From: Phycisphaerae bacterium
GTDB lineage: Bacteria; Planctomycetota; Phycisphaerae; UBA1845; Fen-1342
NCBI GenBank assembly: GCA_030428945.1
Contig: JAUIEC010000017.1
Span: 55,795 to 119,794 of the forward strand
Reading direction: 5' to 3'
Length of the DNA: 64,000 nucleotides
In this document: one piece after another, positions 55,405 to 64,000 of the stretch
Position numbering within the stretch: the first letter of the stretch is position 1
Layout: every line of letters starts with the position of its first letter
Position numbers and translations under genes: made by a program
The notes under the pieces: model-generated
The model's database searches: none
Told to the model about the DNA's origin: nothing
What the model saw: the letters and a program-made list of their open reading frames with translations, nothing else

Positions 55405-58266
55405 ATGTCGGCAGGATCGCACTGGTATCAGGATGAGGACGGACTGCTCGGCGCCCTGCGGACCCGACCGGCCGCCGCGCAGGCGGTGCCCGAGATCCCC
55501 GGCTACCGCAACCTGGAAGAGCTGCGCCGCGGCGGCCAGGGCGTCGTCTACACGGCCGAGCAGGTCTCGACCCGCCGGCAGGTCGCGATCAAGGTCCTGC
55601 TCGGCGGCTCGTTCGCATCCCTGCGCGACCGCCGCCGGTTCGAGCGCGAAATCGACGTGGTCGCCGGCCTGCGGCACCCCGCGATCGTCCGCCTGTACGA
55701 CTGCGGCCTGACCACCGAGCAGTACCCCTACTACGTGATGGAGTACCTCGACGGTGTCGGGCTCGACGAACTGCTGAGCGCCGACGAGAGCGGCGCGCCG
55801 CAGCCCTTCGGCGAGATCCGCACCACGGTCCGGATGTTCGCCCGGGTCTGCGACGCGGTCGGTTATGCCCACCGGCACGCCGTCATTCACCGCGACCTGA
55901 AACCCAGCAACATCCGCATCAACCGGGCCGGCGAAGCCTTCGTCCTCGACTTCGGACTCGCCCGTGCGAGCGGACAGCGCTACGAGATCGACGACAGCGG
56001 CGTGCCCGTCAGCATGACCGGCGAGTTCATGGGCTCACTGCCCTGGGCCAGCCCCGAGCAGGCCGAGGGACAGCCCGGCCGCATCGACGTCCGCAGCGAT
56101 GTCTACTCGCTCGGCGTCATGCTGTTCCAACTGCTGACCGGCCAGTTCCCCTACCCCGTCGTCGGCCCGTTCCGCGAAGTGCTGAACAACATCCTCGAAC
56201 GCGAGCCGCAGCGGATACGCGCCCTGCGTCCCGAGATCGACGACGAACTCGCCACGATCGTCAACAAGTGCCTCGCCAAGGACCCCGAACGGCGCTACCA
56301 GACGGCCGGCGACCTCGCCCGCGACCTGCGCCACTACCTCGACGGCGAACCGATCGAGGCCAAGCGCGACAGCGCCTGGTACGCGATCAGCAACCGGCTG
56401 CGCCGCTACCGCATCGCCACCCGCGTCGCCAGCGGCTTCTTCGTCGTCGCGCTCGGCGCGGCCCTCGTCATGTCGTTCCTCTGGCAGCGGGCCCTGCTGG
56501 CCGAGCAGCAGGCCAACCAGGCCCGCTCGGCCGAAGTCGCCGCCCGCGACCAGGCCGAGCGCAAGGCCCGGATCGCCAGCGAAGTCAACGAGATGCTCCG
56601 GCGGATCCTCTCCACCCCGGTCGAGAGCGGACGCGAAGCCCGCGTGACGGATGTACTCGGCCCGGCCCTGGCCGAACTGCGGGAAGGCACGCACGACCCC
56701 GAGATCGAGATTCCGCTGCGGGACACGATCGGTGCCGCCTACGCCTCGCTCGGACTGCTCGACCAGGCCGAACCGCTGCTCCGCCAGGCGGCCGACGACG
56801 CCGCGCGGGTCTTTGGTCCCGATACCGACCAGACGCTGATGATCCGTTCGCACGTGGCCTGGCTGCTCTATCTGCAGGGTGCCGAGGAAGAATCGGAACG
56901 ACTGTACCGCGACATCCTCGCCATCCGGATGCGGGTGTTCGGGCCCGACGATCCGCAGACGGGGGTCTGCATGAACGACCTCGCCCTCGTGCTCGAGGAA
57001 CGCGGCGCCTGGGACGAGGCCGAGGACCTCTATCGCCGCAGCCTGGACCTTGCGATCAGGCAGGATGGTCCGGACAGCGTCGACGCGATCAACGGAATCG
57101 GCAACCTCGCCTCGGTCCTGCACTCGCGCGGCGAATTCGAAGCGGCCGAGGAACTCGCCCGCGAACGACTGGAACGGGCCCGGCGGGCGCTCGGCCCGCG
57201 GCACCGCGACACCCTGACCGCGATGAACAACCTCGCGGTGCTGCTGAACGACGGCGCCAGCTTCGACGAAGCCCTGCCACTGCTGCGCGAAGTGCATGCC
57301 CAGCGCAGCCGGCAACTCGGCCCCGACCACGCCGACACGATCCGCGTCGCCCAGAACATCGCCTACGCCCTGGCCGAAACCGGCGCGATGCACGCAGCCG
57401 AACCGCTCTACCGCGACGCCCTCCAGCGGGCCGAACGGGCCTACGGCGACGGGCACCCGCTGACCCTCAGCATCCGCGGCAACCTCGCCAGCCTCGTGCT
57501 GAACCTCGGCCGACTCGAGGACGCGGCCGTGCTCCAGCGGGCCGTGCTCGCCGCCCGACTGCGGCAGGCAACCGATGACCACCCCGACGTCGTGATGGCC
57601 CGCAACAACCTGGCCACCATCCTCCTGACCCAGCGGAAGTTCGAGGAGGGCGCGGCCGTGCTGGCCGACCTCGTCAACGTCATCGAGCGGACCCAGGGCC
57701 CCGAAGCACCCGCGACGCTGACCGCCAAGATGAACTACGCGGCCGCCCTGCGCGAACTCGGTGACACCGCCGCGGCCGCCGAAGTCGCCCGGGCCGGCCT
57801 GGCCGGTCGCCTGCGCCTGTTCGGTCCCGAGCATCCGGCCACCTTCGAAGCCGAATGGGAACTGATCAACATTCAGATGGACGAGGGCAAGATCGACGAG
57901 GCCCTGGCGGGTTTCGAGGATCTGCGGAGGCGGGCCCCGGGCGTCTACGGATCTGACCACTTCTACCTGCCGGTCCTGCGCGGGGCCCACGCCCAGGCCC
58001 TGCTGCTGGCCGGGCATTTCGCCGAGGCCGAGCAACTGCTGGAAGAGGCCCACGCGGCCCTGATCGAACACTTCGGCCGCGAACACTTCGTGACCCAGGC
58101 GCAGGTCGGACGGCTGGTCTGGCTGTACGAACTGACCGGCCGCCAGGCCCAGGCCGACGAGGCGCGGAAACAACTCGACGCGCGACAGCGCCGGAAGATC
58201 GCCGACGAACGGGAACGGTACGCCCGCCTCGGCCTGCCCCCGACCGAACCCCCAACCCCCGAGTAA
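55405..58266 (+). CDS. Ser/Thr protein kinase with TM helix and TPR repeats, 953 aa
   Basis: Hanks-type kinase: Lys63 in VAIKVL, catalytic HRDLKPSN (Asp154), DFG at 172-174. The glycine loop reads RRGGQGVVY, with Arg in place of the first Gly. A membrane helix (ASGFFVVALGAALVMSFLW, about 345-363) leads to a coiled stretch and about eleven tetratricopeptide repeats of the Kinesin-light-chain type (e.g. LGPDHADTIRVAQNIAYALA, then GPDDPQTGVCMNDLALVLEE). The TPR domain faces outward and probably senses or binds proteins. ATG at 55405. Partner of the sigma factor at 54672. Confidence 0.93.
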   Translation: MSAGSHWYQDEDGLLGALRTRPAAAQAVPEIPGYRNLEELRRGGQGVVYTAEQVSTRRQVAIKVLLGGSFASLRDRRRFEREIDVVAGLRHPAIVRLYDCGLTTEQYPYYVMEYLDGVGLDELLSADESGAPQPFGEIRTTVRMFARVCDAVGYAHRHAVIHRDLKPSNIRINRAGEAFVLDFGLARASGQRYEIDDSGVPVSMTGEFMGSLPWASPEQAEGQPGRIDVRSDVYSLGVMLFQLLTGQFPYPVVGPFREVLNNILEREPQRIRALRPEIDDELATIVNKCLAKDPERRYQTAGDLARDLRHYLDGEPIEAKRDSAWYAISNRLRRYRIATRVASGFFVVALGAALVMSFLWQRALLAEQQANQARSAEVAARDQAERKARIASEVNEMLRRILSTPVESGREARVTDVLGPALAELREGTHDPEIEIPLRDTIGAAYASLGLLDQAEPLLRQAADDAARVFGPDTDQTLMIRSHVAWLLYLQGAEEESERLYRDILAIRMRVFGPDDPQTGVCMNDLALVLEERGAWDEAEDLYRRSLDLAIRQDGPDSVDAINGIGNLASVLHSRGEFEAAEELARERLERARRALGPRHRDTLTAMNNLAVLLNDGASFDEALPLLREVHAQRSRQLGPDHADTIRVAQNIAYALAETGAMHAAEPLYRDALQRAERAYGDGHPLTLSIRGNLASLVLNLGRLEDAAVLQRAVLAARLRQATDDHPDVVMARNNLATILLTQRKFEEGAAVLADLVNVIERTQGPEAPATLTAKMNYAAALRELGDTAAAAEVARAGLAGRLRLFGPEHPATFEAEWELINIQMDEGKIDEALAGFEDLRRRAPGVYGSDHFYLPVLRGAHAQALLLAGHFAEAEQLLEEAHAALIEHFGREHFVTQAQVGRLVWLYELTGRQAQADEARKQLDARQRRKIADERERYARLGLPPTEPPTPE

Positions 58267-58652
58267 CCGGGTGCCCCATCCGTGAGCGAGCAGCCGGGTG
58301 CCCTACCCGAGAGCGAGTAGCCGGGTGCCCCATCCGTGAGCGGGTAGCCGGGTGCCCTACCCGAACGGGTGCCCTACCCGAACGGGTGCCCTACCCTTGA
58401 GTGAGCGCAGCGAACGGAAGGGTGGGGGACTGCGTTGGACCGCGACAAAGAAAAAGCACCACGACACGGAACTGCCACGCGGTGCGGCATCGACGCCTGA
58501 AATGTCCGCGGTCGGACGACAGCGCGGGCTCCCGCGTCGATGACGCACCCTACGCCGCTCGGTCCAGCGCAGCCGGGCGCCTCACTCGTGAGCGAGCAGC
58601 CGGGTGCCCCATCCGTGAGCGAGCAGCCGGGTGCCCCGTCCGAGGGCCGCCG
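58267..58652. repeat. Repeat-rich gap between kinase and typA
   Basis: Contains at least seven pieces of GGGTGCCCCATCCGTGAGCG or GGGTGCCCTACCCGA type in tandem (58268-58400), a CCCTACCCTTGAGTGAGCGC hairpin copy at about 58391-58428, and a GCGGTGCGGCATCGACGCC element at 58480 with its inverted partner GCGTCGATGACGCACCCTAC at 58534. No gene supported. Confidence 0.8.
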
Positions 58653-60467
58653 TCAGTCCGCGCGGCGCTTGGCGCGGCGGCGGTCGGCCTCGCTCAGCAG
58701 TCGCTTGCGCAGGCGGATCGCGTCGGGCGTCACCTCGACCAGTTCGTCATCCTCGACGAACTCCAGCGCGATCTCCAGCGTGATCTCGCGCGGCGGCTTC
58801 AGCACGACCGTCTTGTCGGCCGAGGCCGCCCGGACGTTGGTCAGCTTCTTGCCGCGGCAGACGTTGACCGGGATGTCGCTGTCGCGGCAGTGTTCGCCGA
58901 CGATCTGCCCCTCGTAGACCGGTTCGGTCGGTCCGACGAACATCTCGCCGCGGTCGCGGAGCCCCTCGATCGCGTACGCGGTCGTCTGCCCGGCCTCGCT
59001 GGCGATCATCACGCCGTTCGCACGCCCCGGGATCGCGCCGCGCAGGAACTCGTATTCGTAGAAGTTGTGGTGCATCACGATCGTGCCCTGCGTGGCGTTC
59101 AGCAGGCGCGTCCGCAGGCCGATCAGTCCGCGGGCCGGAATCGTGAACTCGATGTAGCTGCTCTCGCCGCGCGACTCCATCTTCAGGCAGACCGCCCGGC
59201 GGGCACCCATCTGCTCCATCACCGGTCCGACATGCTCGGCCGGAACCTCGACCACGCAGTGCTCGATCGGCTCGGTCTTCTTCCCGTCCAGCTCGCGGAA
59301 GATCACCTTCGGCTTGCCGACCGACAGTTCGTATCCCTCGCGCCGCAGGTTCTCGAGCAGGATCGAAAGGTGCAGCAGGCCCCGCCCGGCCACGTGGAAC
59401 TCCTCCGGCGAGTTGCCCGGCTCGACCCGCAGCGCGACGTTGTGCTGCTTCTCCTTCTGCAGGCGCTCCCAGAGGTGCCGGCTGGTCATGAACTTGCCGG
59501 ACTGACCGCCGAACGGCGAGTCGTTCACGCGGAACGTCATGTGCAGCGTCGGCTCGTCGATCATCACGATCGGCATCGGCTCGGGTCTCTCGGCGTCCGC
59601 GATCGTGTTGCCGATGTCGACCGACTCCAGCCCGACCACCGCGCACACGTCGCCGGCCAGCACCTCCTCGGCCTTGGCCCGTCCGAGCCCGTCGAACGTG
59701 TACAGTTCGCCGACCTTCTCGCGGCACTGCGTTCCGTCGCGATGAATCACCGTGACCGTCTCGCCCGTCCGGATCCGCCCGGCGAAGACCCGCCCGATCC
59801 CGATGCGACCGACGTAGTCGTTGTAGTCCAGCGACGTGATCAGCATCTGCAGCGGCTTGTCCGGATCGTTCTTCGGCGCCGGAATGTGCTCCAGGATCGC
59901 GTCGAACAGCGCCTGGACCGTGTCGGTGCGAACGTCCGGATCGGTCGTCGCGAATCCCTGCACCGCCGAGGCGTAGATGACCGGGAACTCGATCATCTCC
60001 TCGTCCGCACCCAGCTCGATGAACAGGTCGACCACCTCGTTGACCACTTCGGTCGGCCGCGCGTCCGGTCGGTCGATCTTGTTGATCACCACGATCGGAC
60101 GCAGCCCGGCCGCGAACGCCTTCCGCAGCACGAAGGTCGTCTGCGGCATCGGACCCTCGAAGGCGTCGACCAGCAGCAGGCAGCCGTCGGCCATCTTCAG
60201 GACCCGCTCGACCTCGCCCCCGAAGTCCGCGTGCCCCGGCGTGTCGATGATGTTGATCTTCGTATCGGCGTAGCGGATCGCGATGTTCTTGGCCAGGATC
60301 GTGATGCCCCGCTCACGCTCCAGGTCATTCGAATCCAGGATCCGCTCGCCTTCGAGCTGCGCGTCGCGGAACTGCCCGCACTGCCGCAGCATCTGATCCA
60401 CCAGCGTCGTCTTGCCATGATCCACGTGGGCAATGATGGCGACGTTTCGTATTTCCCCGACCGGCAT
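58653..60467 (-). CDS. typA: Ribosome-associated GTPase TypA/BipA
   Basis: Translational GTPase acting on the 50S ribosome during stress and cold. 604 residues, the normal length. G1 motif AHVDHGKTT (residues about 16-24), switch I RERGITI, G3 DTPGHADFGG, G4 NKIDRPDARP, G5 SAVQG. The BipA-specific C-terminal domain includes RGLIGLRTRLLNATQGTIVM, then FLRGAIPGRANGVMIA. ATG at 60467 (MPVGEIRNVAIIAHVDHG) is fixed by the family start; upstream frame extension is not conserved. Divergent from ppc. Confidence 0.97.
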   Translation of the reverse strand: MPVGEIRNVAIIAHVDHGKTTLVDQMLRQCGQFRDAQLEGERILDSNDLERERGITILAKNIAIRYADTKINIIDTPGHADFGGEVERVLKMADGCLLLVDAFEGPMPQTTFVLRKAFAAGLRPIVVINKIDRPDARPTEVVNEVVDLFIELGADEEMIEFPVIYASAVQGFATTDPDVRTDTVQALFDAILEHIPAPKNDPDKPLQMLITSLDYNDYVGRIGIGRVFAGRIRTGETVTVIHRDGTQCREKVGELYTFDGLGRAKAEEVLAGDVCAVVGLESVDIGNTIADAERPEPMPIVMIDEPTLHMTFRVNDSPFGGQSGKFMTSRHLWERLQKEKQHNVALRVEPGNSPEEFHVAGRGLLHLSILLENLRREGYELSVGKPKVIFRELDGKKTEPIEHCVVEVPAEHVGPVMEQMGARRAVCLKMESRGESSYIEFTIPARGLIGLRTRLLNATQGTIVMHHNFYEYEFLRGAIPGRANGVMIASEAGQTTAYAIEGLRDRGEMFVGPTEPVYEGQIVGEHCRDSDIPVNVCRGKKLTNVRAASADKTVVLKPPREITLEIALEFVEDDELVEVTPDAIRLRKRLLSEADRRRAKRRAD

Positions 60468-60624
60468 GGCTGAGTCCCCGTTTCTCCGCAGCGTGCGGCC
60501 GCACATCATCCGCAAAGCGAGGTCCGTCCGCAATCGGCTGAGCCCGGTTCGTCAGAAACCGGCCCTGCCGGTATGGTAGACCCTCGGGATTCAGAACACC
60601 GGGCGAATACAGGAAACGGCGATC

Positions 60625-63309
60625 GTGGACGCGTTTGCAAGCGAATTGAAGCTGCTGGAGGAAGTGCTGGCCGGGGTCGTGGCCGAACGCCACGGCGCCG
60701 CCGCCTCGGACCTGGAACAGAGCCTCGTGGAGGCCTGCCGGCAGCAGGGTCCGGACGGGCGCAACCAGGCCGCCGCCCGGATCGCCGACCTCGACGTCGA
60801 GCAGATCCGATCGCTGCTGAAGAGCCTGACGATTCGCTTCCACCTGCGGAACAAGTCCGAACAGGTCCAGATCGCCAGCATCAACCGGGATCGCGGCCGG
60901 GCCGCCACCGTCGCCAGCCCGCGGGCCGAGTCGATCGCGGCCGCGGTGGCCGCCCTGCGGGAGGACGGCGTCGACGCCGCCGCGCTCGAATCGCTGATCG
61001 GGCAACTCGACATCCAGCCGACGCTGACGGCCCACCCGACCGAGGCCCGGCGGCTGAGCGTTCTGCGGCAGCAGCAGCGGATCGCGGCCCTGCTCCGCGA
61101 CCGGCGGCAGCGGGACCTGACCCCGCGCGAACTGGAACGGAACCAGATGGAGCTGCGGCAGGCGATCCTGCTGCTGTTCGGCACGGACGAGATCCGGGCC
61201 GAGCGCCCGCAGGTCCTGCAGGAAGTCCGCCAGGGGATCTTCTTCCTGTCCGGCTCGATCTGGCAGAGCGTCCCGCAACTGCACGAAGATCTCCGCGAGG
61301 CCTGGGAGACGTATTACCAGCGCGGCCCAAGCGTCCCGGTCTTCCTGCGCTACCGGTCATGGATCGGCGGCGACCGCGACGGCAACCCGTTCGTCACCGC
61401 CGACGTGACCCGCACCACGCTGGCCGAACTGCACGCGGCCGCCCTCGACCTCTACCGGGCCGAGTTGACCGAACTGCGCCGCGAACTGTCGCTGTCCGCC
61501 CGCCGGCTGCGGGTGCCCGATTCGTTCCTGCGGACGATCGCCGAGAACGAGTCCCGCTACCCGCTCGACCCCCAGGACCAGCGGTCGATGCGGTTCGAAC
61601 CGTTCCGGCTGCGGATCGCGCAGATCGTCAAGCGGCTGAACCTCGCCGCGGACGACCCGGAGGCCTACCCGGCCGCGACCTTCGTCTCGGACCTGCAGGA
61701 GATCGCCGACGCCCTGCAGCAGACCGAGTTCGCCGTGCTGACCCGCAGCGGTCGCCTGGCCGACCTGCTCGTCCGGGCCCGCACCTTCGGGTTCCACCTG
61801 GCGACGCTCGACATCCGGCAGCACAGCCGGGTGCACACCGCGGCGCTGCGCGAACTGTTCGCCACGGCCGGCGTCTGCCCGGACTACGCCGCCCTTGACG
61901 AGGACGGTCGCCTGGCCGTGTTGCGGGCCGAACTGGACAACCCGCGTCCGCTGGCTTCGCCGTGGGTCAGCCTGTCGGACGAGACCCGCGAACTGCTGGC
62001 GACGCTGGCGGTGGTGCGCGACTGGAGTGCCCGGGCGCCCGAGACGATCGGCAGCTACATCATCAGCATGACGCACGATGTCAGCGATCTGCTCGGCCTG
62101 CTGGTGCTGATGAAGGAGGCCGGACTGGCCCGTTTCGAGGACGGACACCTGCAGGCCCGCATCGACCTGGTGCCGCTGTTCGAGACGGTCGACGATCTCG
62201 AGCGCAGCGGCGAACTGATGCGGACGATCCTGTCCGAACCGGCCTACCGCGGGCACCTCGAATCGCGCGGCATGCTGCAGGAGGTCATGCTCGGCTACTC
62301 GGACAGCAACAAGGACGGCGGCTACTGGATGTCCAACTGGGGCCTGCAGACCGCCCAGGCCAGGCTGGCGGCCGCCTGCGCCCAGCAGGGCGTCGCGCTG
62401 CGCCTGTTCCACGGACGCGGCGGCACCGTCGGACGCGGCGGCGGGCGGGCCAGCAAAGCGATCCAGTCGACCCCGCGGCCGACCCGCAACGGCCGCATCC
62501 GGATGACCGAGCAGGGCGAGGTGATCACGTTCCGCTATTCGCTGCCGGCGATCGCCCACCGGCACCTGGAGCAGATCGTCAACGCGATGCTGCGGGCGAC
62601 GGCCGCGTCCGACGATCAGCGCGAGCCGTGGGTCGCCCACGAGGAGATGATGCAGCGGGTTGCGGCCACCAGCATGGAGACCTATCGGGCGCTGGTGCTG
62701 CACGAGGAGTTCTGGGACTGGTACACGAACGTTTCGCCGATCCGGCACATCGCGGGCCTGCCGCTGGGTTCGCGGCCGGTGGCGCGTTCGGCCAGGGTCG
62801 GGCTGGATTCGCTGCGGGCGATTCCGTGGGTGTTCGCCTGGACGCAGATGCGCTACAACGTTCCGGGCTGGTACGGAATCGGGACGGCCCTGGCGGCCGA
62901 GCGTGAGCGCGACGCGGAGGCCTGGACGCGGGCGGCGGAGTTGTACCGGCAGTGGGATTTCTTCGGCACGCTGATCGACAACGCCCAGCAGGAGATGGCC
63001 CGGGCCCGCCTGGTGATTGCCGAGCGTTACGCGGCCCAGGTTCCGGGCAGCCTGGCCGACCGGATCGCCGAGGAGTACCGCCTGGCCGAGGAGGCGATCC
63101 TGGCGATCACGGGGCAGGCGCGTCTGCTGGACAACAACCCGGTGATCCAGCGGGCGATCGCGGCCCGCAATCCCTACACCGACGTGCTGAACCTGCTGCA
63201 ACTGGAACTGCTGCAACGCTGCCGGGAGGAACCCGACGACGAAGACCTGCGTGCGGCGCTGTACCTGAGCATCAACGGAATCGCCGCCGCGATGCAAAGC
63301 ACGGGCTGA
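60625..63309 (+). CDS. ppc: Phosphoenolpyruvate carboxylase, 894 aa
   Basis: Anaplerotic enzyme that carboxylates PEP to oxaloacetate. Catalytic His in TAHPTEARR near residue 136; Arg-loop HGRGGTVGRGGGRASKAI near 600; YSDSNKDGGYWMSNW; and C-terminal allosteric end with IRRALYLSINGIAAAM-like sequence (DLRAALYLSINGIAAAMQ). Regulatory N-terminal extension as in bacterial enzymes. GTG at 60625, with AGGA upstream, gives MDAFASELKLLEEVL. Confidence 0.97.
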   Translation: MDAFASELKLLEEVLAGVVAERHGAAASDLEQSLVEACRQQGPDGRNQAAARIADLDVEQIRSLLKSLTIRFHLRNKSEQVQIASINRDRGRAATVASPRAESIAAAVAALREDGVDAAALESLIGQLDIQPTLTAHPTEARRLSVLRQQQRIAALLRDRRQRDLTPRELERNQMELRQAILLLFGTDEIRAERPQVLQEVRQGIFFLSGSIWQSVPQLHEDLREAWETYYQRGPSVPVFLRYRSWIGGDRDGNPFVTADVTRTTLAELHAAALDLYRAELTELRRELSLSARRLRVPDSFLRTIAENESRYPLDPQDQRSMRFEPFRLRIAQIVKRLNLAADDPEAYPAATFVSDLQEIADALQQTEFAVLTRSGRLADLLVRARTFGFHLATLDIRQHSRVHTAALRELFATAGVCPDYAALDEDGRLAVLRAELDNPRPLASPWVSLSDETRELLATLAVVRDWSARAPETIGSYIISMTHDVSDLLGLLVLMKEAGLARFEDGHLQARIDLVPLFETVDDLERSGELMRTILSEPAYRGHLESRGMLQEVMLGYSDSNKDGGYWMSNWGLQTAQARLAAACAQQGVALRLFHGRGGTVGRGGGRASKAIQSTPRPTRNGRIRMTEQGEVITFRYSLPAIAHRHLEQIVNAMLRATAASDDQREPWVAHEEMMQRVAATSMETYRALVLHEEFWDWYTNVSPIRHIAGLPLGSRPVARSARVGLDSLRAIPWVFAWTQMRYNVPGWYGIGTALAAERERDAEAWTRAAELYRQWDFFGTLIDNAQQEMARARLVIAERYAAQVPGSLADRIAEEYRLAEEAILAITGQARLLDNNPVIQRAIAARNPYTDVLNLLQLELLQRCREEPDDEDLRAALYLSINGIAAAMQSTG

Positions 63310-64000
63310 CAGGCTGCCTCCGGCAGAGGGAGCGAGGGAGCCAGGGAGCGAGGGAGCGAGGGAGCCAGGGAGCTAGGGAGCGAGGGAGCGAGAGTCGCTG
63401 TCTTCTCGCGCGGTCGCGTTCCAACCCCGGGTGCTCCAACCTTGAGCGAACGCCGGGTGCCCTACCCATGAACGCCGGGTGCCCTACCCTTGAACGCCGG
63501 GTGCCCCATCCTTGAGCGAGCGCAGCGAGCGGAAGGGTGGGGGACTGCATGATGTCCAGGGAACCGACACAGCCCGACGTTCGTCGTGTCGGTTGACGGA
63601 GTTGCCACGCGGTGCGGCATCGACGCCTGAAGTGTCCGCGTCGGACGAACGGGCGGGCTGCTGCGTCGATGACGCACCCTACGCCGCGCACTCGTTGGTT
63701 GTAGGGTGCGTCATCGACGCGGCCGGTCGGGATCATTGCCGGACGGAAACCCCAGGCGTCGATGCCGCACCGCGTGGCAACTCCGTCCGTCGCCGAAGGC
63801 AACCTGCGCGGAGAAGACACTGCTCAAGAGCATTGGCAACTCCGTTCGTCGCCGAGGGCAACCTGCGCGGAGAAAGACACTGCTCAAGAGCTGTGGCAAC
63901 TCCGTCCGTCGCCGAGGGCAACCTGCGCGGAGAAAGACACTGCTCAAGAGCTCAAAAGCCGTGGCACGCGCGTGGGTTGTTGTCCGGTACCGCCGGCGAC
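63310..64000. repeat. Repeat-rich right end of the window
   Basis: Immediately after ppc: an octamer purine tract (63328-63393), pieces of GGGTGCCCTACCC with ATGAACGCC (63430-63500), the CCCCATCCTT hairpin (63504-63543), and a GCGGTGCGGCATCGACGCC element at 63612 with its inverted partner at 63662. A further inverted partner, GTAGGGTGCGTCATCGACGC, lies at 63702, and another half near 63755. Last comes a 60-bp unit in three tandem copies at 63776-63950 (start GGCAACTCCGTCCGTCGCCG). No gene supported. Confidence 0.8.

Overview
The window is GC-rich bacterial DNA (roughly two thirds G+C by eye) that looks like a Planctomycetota chromosome, possibly of the Phycisphaerae type; this is inferred from gene content. 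The pointers are exported proteins with PEP-CTERM tails, a two-repeat DUF11 protein, two pairs of ECF sigma factor followed by a transmembrane Ser/Thr kinase, zinc-ribbon membrane proteins with a CPxCGYNLR motif, and many secreted proteins and lipoproteins of unknown function. No phylogenetic marker was tested.

Layout. 1-21.3 kb is mostly housekeeping and cell-envelope: metG (cut by the window edge), a PEP-CTERM protein, clpB, a methyltransferase, an exported protein followed by a MacB-like permease and a zinc-ribbon protein, DUF2203, an rpiB plus Sua5/LMW-phosphatase pair, a DUF11 protein, a DUF885 hydrolase, a penicillin-acylase-like hydrolase, a histidine phosphatase and a SpoIIE-type phosphatase. 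21.3-27.7 kb is an accessory island of lower G+C. In it, genes on the minus strand, many of them immunity-like, and decayed polymorphic-toxin C-terminal fragments are separated by nine near-identical 32-nt palindromes in one orientation. 27.9-31.7 kb carries comM/yifB and a three-gene lipoprotein operon.

31.8-46.0 kb is a divergent locus. Leftward run a V8-like serine protease, a small protein, a haem peroxidase and a subtilisin, all without signal peptides. Rightward run an ECF sigma factor, a kinase fused to a formylglycine-enzyme-like domain, two unknown proteins, a membrane coiled-coil protein and a 1,252-residue membrane P-loop NTPase. A shared control region of about 480 bp lies between them, with a good sigma70-like promoter facing the sigma factor. 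I read it as a candidate signalling/effector (conflict-type) system; that reading is inference.

46.0-63.3 kb returns to ordinary content: a nucleotidyltransferase-HD protein, a lipoprotein, a tyrosine phenol-lyase/tryptophanase operon with overlapping stop and start, a divergent NapC/NrfH-type multihaem cytochrome, a second sigma-kinase pair, typA/bipA and ppc.

Intergenic spaces hold several repeat families: purine/pyrimidine 7-8-bp tandem tracts, a hairpin family with CCCCACCCTT arms, an inverted-repeat family around TGCGGCATCGACGC, and local 34-bp and 60-bp tandem arrays. No rRNA, tRNA, CRISPR array, transposase or integrase gene was recognised.
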